The position numbers were made by a program, and so were the translations under genes. Under the pieces are notes generated by a model. That model was not told the origin of the DNA, ran no database searches, and worked only from the letters and a program-made list of their open reading frames with translations. A stretch of DNA of 48,774 nucleotides from contig CAJVPJ010000073.1 of assembly GCA_910592205.1 (NCBI GenBank), positions 1 through 48,774 of the forward strand, read 5' to 3'. Positions 21,082-33,212 of this stretch are shown here, in pieces (positions within the stretch are counted from its first letter, which is position 1; each line of letters starts with the position of its first letter). This stretch comes from Paraglomus occultum. Taxonomy: Eukaryota; Glomeromycota; Glomeromycetes; Paraglomerales; Paraglomeraceae.

Positions 21082-23696
21082 TTATATATCATCGTCTTGC
21101 CCTAACTCTATTTCTAAACTTGGCAAGCTGAAATCGGATAGCGGGGGTAACTGGTGAGAGCTGTTTCTTGTTTCAGACATATCACCAGTAAAGAAGAGCT
21201 TACTAGAATATTTATTCTCCTTCTCGAAACGCGATAAGGGTCTTACTTCATGATGATAAATTGTATTCCATACTTTGTTATTAGAAATATTCTCGCCCAC
21301 CTTTACAGCGAGTTTTTTAATATCCCGCCAAATTGCTAACGCATCAGGACGCTTGTCAGGATCAGCGTCACAACACATCTCGGCAAGCTTCTTATATTCC
21401 TCTGGTGCTGAATCTGGCATCAATGGACGCAGTCCGCCCAAAATATCGCATACTAGATCTCTATCAAATGATTTATCTCTAAAAGGTGATTCACCAGTGG
21501 CAATCAAATGTATAATAATGCCAAAAGAATATATGTCTGATTTCTGAGTAAATTTACCAGTACAGATGACCTCTGGTGCGATAAAGGGCAAAACGCCCCG
21601 GATGGTTGATTCCTGTGAATTCACCGACCGAGAAAGACCAAGATCACATATAAATGGTTTGCTTAATTGAAAATCTTTTTCCTTCCCAGACTTGTTATGT
21701 GTATCATCATGCAAGACTATGTTTCCACCATGAAGATCGCAATGTACAATTCCTGCATCATGAATAGTATACAGATAACTTGCAATCTTCTCCAAACACT
21801 CAAGTTTCATTCTCCATGTCAACTTGTTAATGTTCTGATCCAAATAAGACAAAAGGCTACCATTATTAGCGTACTGCATGACAATCATGTACTCATTTGT
21901 CTCTGGTAGTTGTGTGACCCCGTGAATTTCAAGAAAAGCAACGGATTGACACTTGGCATGATTTCTGAACTATCAAATGAAGATAAATGCAGTCAGTTTA
22001 AATGTTGCTTTACGTAACATATCAAAAATTGCGTACCTCGGAAATAAACAATTCCGGCTCTTCATCCAGATTCTTAAAGCGTTTGAGTACAACAGTTTCT
22101 GGCACCCGCTCTTCTAGTGAATGATTTTTATATTTGGCAGTATAGACTGTACCATAACCACCAGATCCAATCTCTTTGAGTTCATAAAAGTCAGTATACG
22201 GCATATACTTTATATCTTCATTAGTCTGTAAAACTCTCTGCACAATTTCATCTATATTATGATAAAACACCAAATAATATGTTTGATCCGATGGCTCTCG
22301 AGTGATACCAATTATCCATATGTTATCTGGAGTTAGTAACTCTGGGTATTCCTCCGTTAGCTATTTGAGGAACAAATACAATTATTAAACAGTAATCAGG
22401 TCAGACATGCAATACATGCTCAAGTATACTTGCGCTATTACAATATACACGTGAGATAGTTTACCTGATAAAAGTCAAACGACTGAGCGTCCCGGCCGTC
22501 AATTATCTTTTTGAGTGCCACTTTTGTCCATTCACGCGTTATCGGTTCTAACCACTCTGCTCTATGCGTGCAACCATGACGTAACGAAGTCATTGCTTGT
22601 ACGTTGGTCAACAGAGAGTATTCAATCCATTGTATATAGGCATCGTGTTCCCTCTTCATATTTTTCCATGACTTCATTATAAATAAATCCAAATACTTGT
22701 TGCCAGTCGTCCAATCGACAGGTCTTGGTGCTTTACAACGATAACAGAATGCATATTGACTTGGTGGTAATACAAATCCACATGCCAGACATAATCCACC
22801 TCCATATTTTTCTTTCATTAGATAGTACTTCTGCTCGTTTTCATCGTATGTAAATCCAATAGTTATCCAAACATTATTGATTAAAATATCCGGATGTTCA
22901 CGGCATAACTAGTAAGTATAATAATAATATCAAGTCAACGATTACCCAAACATGTCAACAACTTGTGCATAATTGAATACGTTACCTGGCTATAATATGA
23001 ATCATTTGTCTCTTCCGTTACCTCAAGTGGAATCAATTTAACAGTTACATTGTTAAAGGTAGGCAAATCACGCAAGTATACCCCATTTTTTTTAATCCAT
23101 ATACAATCAAATGGAATCCATTCGAAATAAGGTTCATTTGCCGTGTCACTTTGCATCTGAGACTTCTTGATGAATTCATCGAGTTGCTTATTGCTGCTTG
23201 TCCATCCATCGAATAATTCTTTACGACCGCAAACGCACCACACAGGACTACACCTTAGTATGCCACACTCAGAACAGAACCCATAGAGAGAATAACAGTG
23301 GTAAAAGCTTCTCTTGGTAACCATGTAGTAATTATCATTATACTTGGTAAATCCATATATCTTACTATTGCGTCTGCCAAGCCAATTTACGTATCGTTTA
23401 AATTGATCGACATAATTGTAATTGTGTGTTAAAAGAGAGTATATTCTAGCAAACTCGCTTACGAACGTTGCCGTACATTTTCCATCATTTCCAAGTAACA
23501 GCAATGTCGCCATTGTTTCATACACTTTACCATCCAGTGTGTGTTTGTAAACAGCATAATAAACAGAGTCAATTTGACTTGGCTTTATGTCAACGATTGC
23601 CGAGCAAGGAATCCATTTAAGCCTCCGTTTATGACTACCAGATATGGAGTGTTGAATTAAGTTGTCAATTACTGATTGAGCTAAAATTGACGACAT
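21082..23696 (-). CDS. Tyrosine-kinase-like protein kinase with repeated degenerate N-lobe and Cys-pair modules
   Basis: Four exons, 5' to 3': 23696-22986, 22908-22465, 22360-22037, 21969-21082; all introns phase 0; 788 residues. The C-terminal kinase is complete: glycine loop GSGGYG 450-455, VVLK Lys 478, catalytic HCDLHGGN 569-576 (HCD for HRD), DLG 602-604 for DFG, APE 624-626, YSFG. Residues 1-445 hold three further N-lobe-like units, each opening with a WIP-like box (WIPCSAIVDI, WIPFDCIWI, WIEYSLLTNV) and ending in a beta4-beta5-like hairpin (IYGFTKYNDNYYMV, IGFTYDENEQKYYLM, IGITREPSDQTYYLV; kinase IHGVTQLPETNEYMIV). Cys modules follow the first two (C141/144/154/156; C277/280/292/295), each with W-T-[ST]-x-N-K-x-L-D. 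The glycine loop is lost in all three; beta3 Lys remains in units 2 (VTVKLI) and 3 (VALKKI). All three introns fall in or beside helix C. Start ATG 23696 is the first in frame after a stop. Probably a cytosolic signalling kinase; substrate unknown. Confidence 0.9.
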
Positions 23697-23863
23697 CGTT
23701 TTTTCTGGAGTAAAAGATTTTCTCCAGAAATAGCTATGGTTTTGCACCACATTATTTCAACACGTGTGTATAGTCTAACCCCAAATTAGAAGGCCCCTGA
23801 ACAATCCTTTACACTAACTAACTATGGATGTTGCACTAGTTACGATTTTTCCGAGACAGAAAC

Positions 23864-24024
23864 GTATATGTTGTATGTAAATCCCGTCACCATGTAAATC
23901 CCGTCAAGGACCCCAAAATAAATAGATGAATGTCGTACGTAAATTCCGTCAAGGACCCCAAAACCGCATTTACATATGTAAATCCGGGATTTACATGGCG
24001 ACGGGATTTACATACGACATATAC
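23864..24024. mobile_element. Fold-back MITE with 39-bp inverted repeats
   Basis: 23864-23902 and 23986-24024 are inverted copies with two mismatches, starting GTATATGTYGTATGTAAATC. The inner part repeats TAAATCCCGTCAAGGACCCC-like units. Taking TATGTYGTATG as the true end leaves TA on both sides. No ORF. It lies about 170 bp upstream of the kinase start codon, so it may affect the kinase promoter. Confidence 0.85.
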
Positions 24025-26989
24025 AAGTAGTCTCAATTAAAACATTAAGCGATATTTAAATTTTGTTTAATTAATTTAGGAAAACCGGATCGAAGACCGT
24101 CCTGTTTAAATTAGAATAAATAATTTTCCTTCAATTTCATCGTAGATTATAGTTGTTGATGTTACCCTTATCCGGATACGAGTACGGGAAGTACATCGTA
24201 TAGGGAGTGAGAAATTGTGCACGAAAATTAAATAAATTAGGTCACTTGTAGACGAAGCATTCAGTCAAAGCAACATCACCGTAGTAAGGACAGTGAACCG
24301 CTGAGTCTAAAATTACCAAATTCCTGGTCGGTGAACACACCTACGTTAAAGATATAATTGGCTTTCCCAACAAACAATTGCCGACCGTAACAATACTTAT
24401 CAATGGCTTTAGGGTCCGGTGCAATCATTCTGGTGCTTTTATTATTTTTACACGTGTGTCGTTTTAATTGTAGCTGTGTCAAAGTAGTGAAATATGATCA
24501 AGCAGTCTTGATCGATCTTTCATTGACAGGTAATGGAACTTGGTGACAATGGTACTCCTTCAAAACATCAAAATACTAGTCAAAAAGATAAACTCCTATC
24601 ATATATTTTGCAAGTGATCAGTGGTTATGGGATGTATTCCATGCTAGATGAATGATGCCTTTCAACTCTGTCATGGATGGACTTGAAAGGCTTGTCCACC
24701 ATAATAGTTGTAATAAAGAAAAAGATTGTTATAGTAATATACTCTGCGATTTCGGAGTTTTTTATTTATTATTGTCTTTTCAAAATTCTGCAAGCATATA
24801 ACATTTGCACAACTTCTTTTGTGAAAACAGCCATTATAACATGAAAACAAATGAAAATTTTATGAAAACTTCTATAAATCAGTGATTACCAAACCTTTCT
24901 GAAGAGTAGAAGATGCTTACTTAATACCACTTTACTATTACTATTACCTCTTTACTCAGCACAAGACAATTGGTTTGTTACACCAGTGATCATAACTGAT
25001 TATGAGATGATTACAACTGATTATGAAACGATTATGAAATGAGTATGCACTAATTATAGTTCTCTTTTTATTTTGATGTTATCACTAACAAATGCTATAA
25101 AGATGCCAAAAAGTCTCAGTGAAGACCTAATTTACATTGGAGAATTGTATTCTTGCATCATGATGGATATTCAAATGAATGAATAAGAAGCTTATTACTA
25201 TTACTATTACATATTAGTTGGTATACTGTTGGAAAGGTTTTGACTACATATAGAAAGTGGGAGTGTGTCAATTACAATAATTATAATGATAACCCTTTCA
25301 TGGGCCCTAGTACTAGGGGAAGAATAAAGCTTTGTGATGCAGATGATTATGGAAGTATGTAATATTAATATGGGGCATGCTGCAACAAAGGCAGACAAAG
25401 TGAACATTATAGTATGTGACATAAATGAGAGGCTGATTATAATGTGGCTGTAAAATTGACCAGTGTGACTGATGATGTTTATGTTTTGAAAAGTAATAAT
25501 GGTGCTCATTCAATGAGGTTGGAATGCACAGAAGAATGCAACCTCATTAGCATAGCATAACCAGGCCAGGCTGTTTGCTCAAATGATACCTGTGAATAAT
25601 TCATTAGCTAATACTAAGAGCATTAATAACAAAATGCACCTACTGCATAACCCACCAGCACAACCCACCAGCACACTGATAAGTTCCTTCCACTGATGAT
25701 TGAACACATCCACAATGGTTTCCCTTGCCTGCTGGCAGACAACCTTGCCATCAAACATGATCAAGCTGAGAGCCTTAAATCCATCACCAGGAGCATCAAA
25801 TGGACAATGCCCACCTATACACTATAATGATCTGTGCTATGAACTGCAGGTCAGACAAACCATCATCATCCTTGGTACAAGCAAGTAGAATCCACACACA
25901 GTCTTCATAGTACTCTCTAAGCTGATAGTTCTATGTGTCAAGAACTGTTTTAGAGACATTAAATAAGTGATGTCGTTTAACTACACCACAGCAGGACATA
26001 ATAAATATAAAATATACTTTATCATGTCCCAGATTTGGAATAGCCAACTCACATTTCACACATTTTTACTGGGAAGAGTATATTTTATGGTGATTGTTAA
26101 AAATTTGTGGAACTATAAAAACTGATTTATTGTAAACTTATTATTTTCAAGTTCTGATAAACAATGAAATTAGCCATGTTATTAATGATAAGCCACTTTT
26201 AATAGATTCACAAGAAGCACATATATCTGGCTTTGACAAAAACCTAGTACAAAGTTTTTATCACATTATTTCAATCTTCACATGCGTTATTCATGAAGCG
26301 TATGTTTTTATTTATGTTGCCATTTATTATTATTCTAATTATAATGGGAGTGAGAATTCGTTGCATCAAGCCTCTGAGACATGAAATGATAAATTACTCA
26401 TAATGTACTGTACATAATGCAATAGTCTTAGACTTTGTTTCCAGTTCAGCTGACCATTTGCCACAGGCAACTTCAAAGCTGCAGCACGTTTGTCCGCATA
26501 TACACTGCATAAAGAAAAGGAACAACGGTCGAAAAACAGATTGTTTTGTAAATAAACAAAAGTACGCATTATCGATGGTCAATCTATTTAATCTTTCTTA
26601 ATTATTCATGCAAAATTTACTTAAATAGCAAAATAATTTCCTATTATCAATACCCTGATTCATAGAGATTAATCATTGATAGAATAAACAGCTTTAGCGG
26701 TCCACGTAGCTGTGCTGAATAAAGGGCCCACCAAATCATTGATAGAATAATACATTAGATGTAGGATATTTTTAATATGCATAGAATTATAAAAATATAC
26801 GTACGTATTATGTATTTTTATTTAATTTATTTATGTATGTGTAAGACGCTCCTTGCTTTTTGGTAGTAGAAGCACGAAAGGTGATCACCACACGTGTGCC
26901 AATAAAGATCACAAAACATCACTTAAATAGCAAAGTCACTGACATACCTGTTTTATGTAACGATTACGGTCGCAAATAATACTAAAATT
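24025..26989. other. Repeat-rich spacer, no confident gene
   Basis: A minus-strand frame at 24276-24482 (TRMIAPDPKAIDKYCYGRQL) looks protein-like but is isolated. 24931-24950 and 25190-25210 carry direct TTACTATTACTATTAC motifs flanking ~250 bp. 25579-25920 has protein-like minus-strand fragments in several frames (LIMFDGKVVCQQARETIVDV; EYYEDCVWILLACTKDDDGL), perhaps a dead repeat gene. 26715-26742 matches the terminus of the element at 15678 (GAATAAAGGGCCCACC). Confidence 0.4.
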
Positions 26990-28476
26990 CCAAATATTTG
27001 GCTGATACGTGCGAAAAAATTATATAGTGTAATACAGTTTTCTCTCGAAATAGTTATGCTCGAATAGATTTCTGCTTATTATTATACGGTTTAAGATTTG
27101 CCGAATCTTATTTTATAGTGTGTTACAAAAGTCTTCGAACACATATATTAGCAGGCATAGCTTCAACACGACCGTTCATAATAACAACGTCTCCTTTATG
27201 GACGTAATTAATTAATTCCTACCAATGTATCGTAAATTATTGACCGAAAACGTAAAAAAAATTTAAACTAAATTGATTCTTTGTAAATGTGCATATGTAC
27301 ATTTAAGCATATTCGTTGCGTTGAATAAGATATTTAATAGACGCCTGAAGAATGGGCTAAATATTGTAATATGCCACAAGTTTACACCCAATGAAACTGC
27401 TGCAGAGTAATCTTTTACCGGACCAGTGGTAAGAGATATCTTGAAGCTAGGAAATTAGCACAATTTCCGAATGACGATTCATATGCACCTGAAATCGGAA
27501 TAGCAAGCATATAGGAATGGAAATGTACCGAAAAATTACGTAATAGATTCCATAAGCGCCTCTTGGAATTGGGAAACGTAATATGTCGTATATAATTCAT
27601 CGCATAGAACACGCGCTTTGCGATATATTAATATTATTACCCGATTCTTACTTTATAAACAAGATTTCATTTTTTTTTCGTACTGTGAAATATCGAAATC
27701 CGTGCATTTTGTACATTAAAATTGAATCCCGTTACAGGTATACCTGTGTAAGTCTAAAAACCTAAAAGCATTTAGATACAATAATCTTTATGATAATCGA
27801 CCAAGTTGTTTAAAATATGCAAGTTTATGGACGTTATACTCCTGAAGAAATGGCGTGAACATTGTTGGGAACGCTTAACGTATTTCAGAAATAAAGTATA
27901 TCTCTTCACTTATCAATCGTTCCCGCCTAGGAGTATACATTAATACTATAATTTTTTAGCTCATTTGATGTCACATAATTTTATATAAAGTATGGTATAA
28001 CTTTAATTAATAACCTTGACATTGTCATACAATAAATTTAGAAACGATGGTTAGTTTACAAACTTGGACCTTACGACTAAACTATCACCAAACAAAGTCT
28101 AGTCAATATCACTTTGTTTAAATGGCAACGAATAAAGAAATAACTCGTTCTGAACGTTTTCGTTAGTGTAACTTCCGTACAATGAAATTAACGTCTTTCT
28201 TTCAAATTGCAAAAAGGGAAAAATGGAAATTATCACGGGCCTATTGTCTCAATTCGATATACCGTTTGCTACGTACGATAGTCAACTTTGTAACAATGAG
28301 CGTGTTACTCCGGACAGCTAGCCTATTGTTCTCACTTATCTGTTATGGCCACGAAACAGAGAAACCCAATAACAACGACAGATCAGGTAGAAAAATGTAG
28401 TAACGAATACGAAATAGTTCAACTCCTTGTCTTTTTCTGCTAAACTTTAATTTGTGATTGGTCGTGCTGCATGCGT
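26990..28476. other. Intergenic
   Basis: No supported gene. A TACAGTTTTCTCTCG sequence at about 27033 resembles a TA-flanked transposon end, without an identified partner. Short frames at 27415-27765 and 28182-28400 have no recognisable content. Confidence 0.35.
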
Positions 28477-29000
28477 TTATTGCGATACATTGATCTGAAC
28501 GGTCAAAAGAATTTCAAATGATTGTACGGGATACCAACACATAACCCAGGAACTAATGATCTGGATCGTCGTACGACATGCTTGTATAGCGAGCACACAC
28601 GTTCTTAAAATCTTGTAATAGAAGAATGCAAACTGAACGGAAACAAAGAAACCGCAAGTATTAAAAACAGTAAAGTAACTCAAGCCCACGGGCACAAGAT
28701 TATGAGATTGGTGCATACACAGACTGACCAACCGAACAACAAAGACGATGCTTTTAATCATCAACATTAAAAACGTGATTTTGTAACATTTAATTAGATA
28801 TAACTGACAAAGATGTTTCTCATTTACAATGTCAATCACAGAATATTACATCTAACCTTTTCAAGCGAATTGTCCTCCCTTCCCCCTTTTTATCGATGAC
28901 CATTGTGTAAACGGCTGGCAGTTGGTACTTTTTGAATGTCTCACAGATGACGTTAAGATCTAGATGCTTATGCTTAGAACAGACGTAGCACGAGATGGTT
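28477..29000 (-). CDS. Possible two-exon 3' end of an unknown membrane protein
   Basis: Minus strand: an acceptor TTGTAG at ~29001 precedes a frame with TISCYVCSKHKHLDLNVICE, FKKYQLPAVYTMVIDKKGEG, RTIRLKR and a GTTAG donor near 28863; a second frame to the stop at 28477 is hydrophobic with about three membrane-like stretches (FLMLMIKSIVFVVRLVSL; YFTVFNTCGFFVSVQFAFFY; TIQIISSWVMCW). The link between the two and the upstream exons is not established (candidates at 29120-29160 and 29542-29763). Family not recognised. Confidence 0.3.
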
Positions 29001-29173
29001 CTACAATAAGCAACTCCTAAAGATATACTTTGTGTTGATGCCGAATATTAAGTATGGGACTGCATAAGCATATAATATTTTGCGGTAAACGTATGTAAAC
29101 ATGCAGGTATATAACGAGTTAAGCATTCTTGGCAATGATTTATCGGTTACCTGAAAAAGGGGGGGGGGTTCTA

Positions 29174-29213
29174 ATAAACGAAAATAAACGAAAATAGACG
29201 AAAATAGACGAAA
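29174..29213. repeat. Short decamer tandem repeat
   Basis: Four units of ATAAACGAAA/ATAGACGAAA type next to a G10 run at about 29159-29168. Simple-sequence DNA; not a telomere repeat. Confidence 0.8.
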
Positions 29214-30277
29214 CCCATTGTCGACTAAACAGAAATGGAAATGGGACATCAAGGATGACGTTTTCCAACGCAGATTACATCCATTTGCTTATTAATATAG
29301 AATATATATGGCTACCCGTCTGTCAACAACAATAACAGATTTCCCTATTGAGTTATGCTTTAGACTTGTTACACCGTTCGCTTTGAATGTGTAAATTGTA
29401 CCGATACGATACATAAATAAATTCCGCAACCCTTTTCCCTAAAAAACCATGATCGACATTAATTGCAGATCATTTCCGTGTTACATGCAGTTAGTATTGT
29501 TCTTTGATGCTTGATAATTAGTACTGTTTAGGACAACAAACTCATTCTCTCCAAAGCGGACATTGTTCTCGAGTGTCTACGTTACCGTAATTAGCAGACA
29601 TTGGAGCGAAACGAGTTCGAGCATGTAGACTTGCAGCAAAACGGACAAGACGCAATGTGATAGCGTCATTGCAAATGATTAGAAAAAAGTGACTAGTAAA
29701 TATAACGGCAAACTCCCTCATTCCATAAATGAAATATCGGTCATATCTCGTAATTATATCCAAATAGTAGTTATTATTTTACAAAGAAATATTAGTTTGG
29801 CAATATATCCAGCTCGGTACTACGATGTTTGCCGAACAGTCTAATAAAACAACGCAACAACAATCTATAATTGTACAGAATTTGAAATGAGGGTTGAAAC
29901 AATTGTTACCACAATAGGACGACTTTACACCCGATTGTTCTCAGCCAAAACAATAGAAATCGGTGGAAATGATTGTCCTATCATCAAACACTATATGCAC
30001 AACGGTCGCATCCACAAACACCATATTTATTATATATATCACTCCCAGTAGGCCCTCATCCGTCTTTCTCTACCCAGCTCTAATTTGTTTACTCTTGTAC
30101 TTTTAACCTAAACATTCCATTCTCTCGTCGTCTAAACAACGACCTACCTAATAACAAAGGACATTAATTGCAAACAATACAATACAATACAACAAACACA
30201 AGAGACGGACAATACACAAAAGAGCAGACAACGAATAACTGACTGACCAACAAGCAAACAATACATCGACAAGTCGT
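29214..30277. other. Intergenic, upstream of the PPxY gene
   Basis: No confident gene. A minus-strand frame at 29542-29763 (ANYGNVDTREQCPLWRE at its end) may be an exon of an unknown gene. From 30120 the plus strand becomes A/C-rich with an AATAC microsatellite at 30177-30196, typical of a 5' leader. Confidence 0.35.
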
Positions 30278-30289
30278 CTATATATAAAT
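30278..30289 (+). promoter_or_regulatory. TATA-like box
   Basis: CTATATATAAA about 45 nt before the ATG at 30331. Position suggests either a TATA element with a very short leader or a chance AT-rich run. Confidence 0.3.
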
Positions 30290-30330
30290 CACATTTCTCC
30301 TTCTAGGACAGAAATCACAAAAAAGAAATC

Positions 30331-30873
30331 ATGTTCACCGAATCAACTGCTACTTCTTCTTCTTCTTCTTCTTCCGCTAGCAACAGTGCTGCTCCTCACC
30401 CAATCATAACAATAACCTGTGAAGACTCGGAAGACAAACAGCTCCAAATGAACAATTCGACCTTGATAAACGCTTCCACAAATGACAGCGAACCTCCCGC
30501 CTACTCGCAACTTCCGGTAACAGCTCCCCCTGCCGCACGACTTCCCGTACAGAATCCCTACGCCGAAATGCTTCCAACTTACGAGCATGCCAAAGTCGAC
30601 ATGCCTCCATCATATCCGATCCCAAAATATGCGGATAGTCCATTCGATGCTCCCATCGAGCCGCAAGAACCCTGGCCTCTTACCAAGAAATTGTACATTT
30701 CTGGCTTCGTATTCTGGCCTCTCTGGTTTGTGGGAATGGGATTCTGCGTGTTCGGCAGAGAAGAAACGACAAGATTATGGGGAAGGCGATGTGCTTACAA
30801 TTCGCTCATAGTCGTTGCTGTATTCACATACATAATCATAGCCTTTTTCAGAACGGGCGGTCACATATTCTAA
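30331..30873 (+). CDS. Two-pass membrane protein with PPxY motifs (possible ubiquitin-ligase adaptor)
   Basis: Single exon, 180 residues, ATG at 30331. Residues 1-115 are Ser-, Pro- and Asn-rich and carry PPAY (55-58), LPTY (81-84) and PPSY (92-95); residues 121-141 (LYISGFVFWPLWFVGMGFCV) and 155-173 (YNSLIVVAVFTYIIIAFF) are membrane segments separated by a basic loop. PPxY motifs bind the WW domains of Rsp5/NEDD4 ligases, and small PY-bearing membrane proteins act as adaptors in fungal endosomal sorting. The C-terminal WPLWF...RRCAYNSL pattern is familiar from fungal hypothetical proteins. The adaptor role is inference. The frame is uninterrupted, with a poly-Ser run (about nine consecutive Ser) near the start. 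Confidence 0.8.
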   Translation: MFTESTATSSSSSSSASNSAAPHPIITITCEDSEDKQLQMNNSTLINASTNDSEPPAYSQLPVTAPPAARLPVQNPYAEMLPTYEHAKVDMPPSYPIPKYADSPFDAPIEPQEPWPLTKKLYISGFVFWPLWFVGMGFCVFGREETTRLWGRRCAYNSLIVVAVFTYIIIAFFRTGGHIF

Positions 30874-32089
30874 AACAAGAAAAAGAAAAAGAAAAGAAAC
30901 CACCTTTTTTTTTCCTTTGATTTATCGAACAATGAACTATATTTGTTAAAAGCTGTACTTGCATAACAAGTATACACTCCAATCATTTAACAAAAAAAAA
31001 AAAAGAAAAAGAAAAAGAGGCCCGTATTCACACCGGGGGAAGATGGGAACACTGTTCATTCATTTTAGTATCGATTTCTGGGTTGGGTTGTTGTTTTTGT
31101 TTTTATTTTGTTTTATTTTTGTTATTTTATACTTAATTACGCAAGAACGTTTGTCATATCTTAATTAATTTGAAGAAGATGAGGGCGATAGACTGGGAAT
31201 TGGGGGCTGTGCTCTCCTTCTTTTGTCTTTGCCCGTAATTTTGTGTATTGTTCGACTGATGACTATTTCTATCGTACTCATTTGTATGTATTTTTAACGG
31301 TTGTTGTTATACCTATTGTATTGTAATTTATATAATATCGAGAGAAGCTATCGCTCCCCTATCTATCTAGCTATTTTTTCAATCGCAGATAAATTGTACA
31401 TATTTACTCTCTAGTTTAATGTTCTTTCTTTGATAGGAGGAAATAAAATCCAAGTAAAGAAAAAAATATGAAAAAAAAAAAAGAGAAAATTTAAGAAACG
31501 TAAAAAAAAATACATTTACGAATCATAGTTCTATTGAAACCTTTCGCGTCTCATTATAATTATGGGAGGGAATGTTTGCGGATAAGAGAAAACAAACAGT
31601 TCTCCAAGCTGGGGCCAAATGAGTACGCAAGTGGGTTGTGATAACAGAAAATAATAAAAGACCTTTATTCAATGAAATTAGGAAATTACTTTCGATCATG
31701 AATTCGGCTCGACCCGAACAAACCGCAGTTAGTTTAAAAGCCTTATTATATTATTATAGTCGTCGTCAGTTAAGCGCGGCGTAAAAACTAAAAATATAAA
31801 GCCCCTTTGCCTCAAAGTGATTACTAATATAGGTTTGAATAAGCGTTTATTCACCACAACCGCAGTACCGCATGGATCGAATGTAATATTAGCAGCAGTC
31901 AATAGCAATTGTTCTCTCTCGCAAATATAACTGTGGCTGGTATACATACAATGCTGTATATTGTTTGATAGTTATTGGCTTCTGGTCTGGATAAATCCAT
32001 GAAGGTGTGACAGGTGTCCCCTAATCCGAAACTGATTAACAGGTATGACAGCTTGTCAAAGGCTATTGACACTTGTTCGCTTTTTTACA
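30874..32089. other. 3' UTR and intergenic
   Basis: Contains A/G-rich runs and an AATAAA at about 31442 that could serve as a polyadenylation signal. No gene seen up to the guanylate kinase start. Confidence 0.4.
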
Positions 32090-33212
32090 ATGAGTGAAGT
32101 TCAATCGCTAGCTGTCAAGGGTATGTATTGCTTGTATATCACCTCCCTAATTACTTACAAGAGACGCAATAACTGTCCTGCATGTAATTAATTGTTCTTC
32201 TATTTACAATTAGGTCACCGTCCTGTCGTCGTCGTAGTCTCGGGACCATCCGGTGAATTACATAATTCCCCATTCTCGATAATGACAACTTGATCGCTTC
32301 CGTTAATGACGTCAATTAATCATATTTTTTGCATGTCTCAAATTAGGTACCGGAAAGTCGACGCTACTGAAAAGACTATTCCAAGAGTACCCCGACTATT
32401 TTGGGTTTAGCGTCTCACGTTAGTATTTATCTCGTATTATCAAACGCACACACTCAAAAAACCAAACACATGTCTTTGATGTAAAAATCAAGCTGCCGTC
32501 ATACAATCAAATTAGCGTTTTCTACTCTACCGATCTGACAGATACAACGCGATCCCCGCGCCCCGGAGAAGAGGACGGAAAACATTACCACTTTGTATCT
32601 AGAGATGAGTTCCTGTCTTTGGTCTCACAGAACAAATTCATCGAGTATACGGAATTTTCAAAGAATTTATACGGAACAAGTATTAAAGCTGTCAAGGATG
32701 TAGAAGACTCGGGAAAGATTTGTATTCTGGATATTGAGTTACAAGTAAGAGTTGCCAAAAAAGTAGTTGGAATGGGGCATCAATTGATGAAAGGCGACCG
32801 GCATAAGCCAAACCCTATCGGATCGATTCCCGTTATTAACCACTTATTCATTTCATTCCCGTCCGGATATAACCTCTCCCTTCCCCCTCCCCACTTTTCT
32901 TCTCTTCCAATCACCTCTAATACCTTCCAGGGAGTCAAAGCGGTAAAATCCAAATCTTCCCTCCTCGATGCCAGATTCCTCTTTGTTGCTCCACCATCAC
33001 TAGAAGTCCTCGAACAAAGACTCCGCGGAAGAGGGACAGAGACTGAAGAATCGATAAAAACACGATTAAAAGTGGCAGAAGAAGAACTCGCGTATGCTAA
33101 CCAAGAAGGCGCGCATGATTTAATTGTCGTAAACGATGTTCTAGATGAGGCATACGAAAAGTTTAAAGCGTTTATTGTAGAAACTTATGAAAGCAAGTTT
33201 AAAAAAGGGTAG
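32090..33212 (+). CDS. GUK1: Guanylate kinase (GMP + ATP to GDP + ADP)
   Basis: Five exons: 32090-32120, 32214-32252, 32347-32418, 32542-32744, 32931-33212; 208 residues. P-loop GPSGTGKST at 21-29, split by an intron inside the motif; GMP-binding SHTTRSPRPGEEDGKHYHFV; FIEYTEFSKNLYGTS; CILDIELQGVKAVK; FLFVAPPSLEVLEQRLRGRG, the lid with its arginines; C-terminal helix. Length and order match yeast and mammalian guanylate kinases (about 190-200 residues). The enzyme acts in the cytosol in purine nucleotide supply for nucleic acids, GTP and cell-wall nucleotide sugars. All exon phases join cleanly. The N-terminus carries ~12 extra residues before the first beta strand. Confidence 0.97.

Noticed and set aside
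29174-29213. Decamer repeat as a possible telomere or CRISPR-like array
   Set aside because: Four imperfect units with no spacers and no telomeric GGGTTA pattern.
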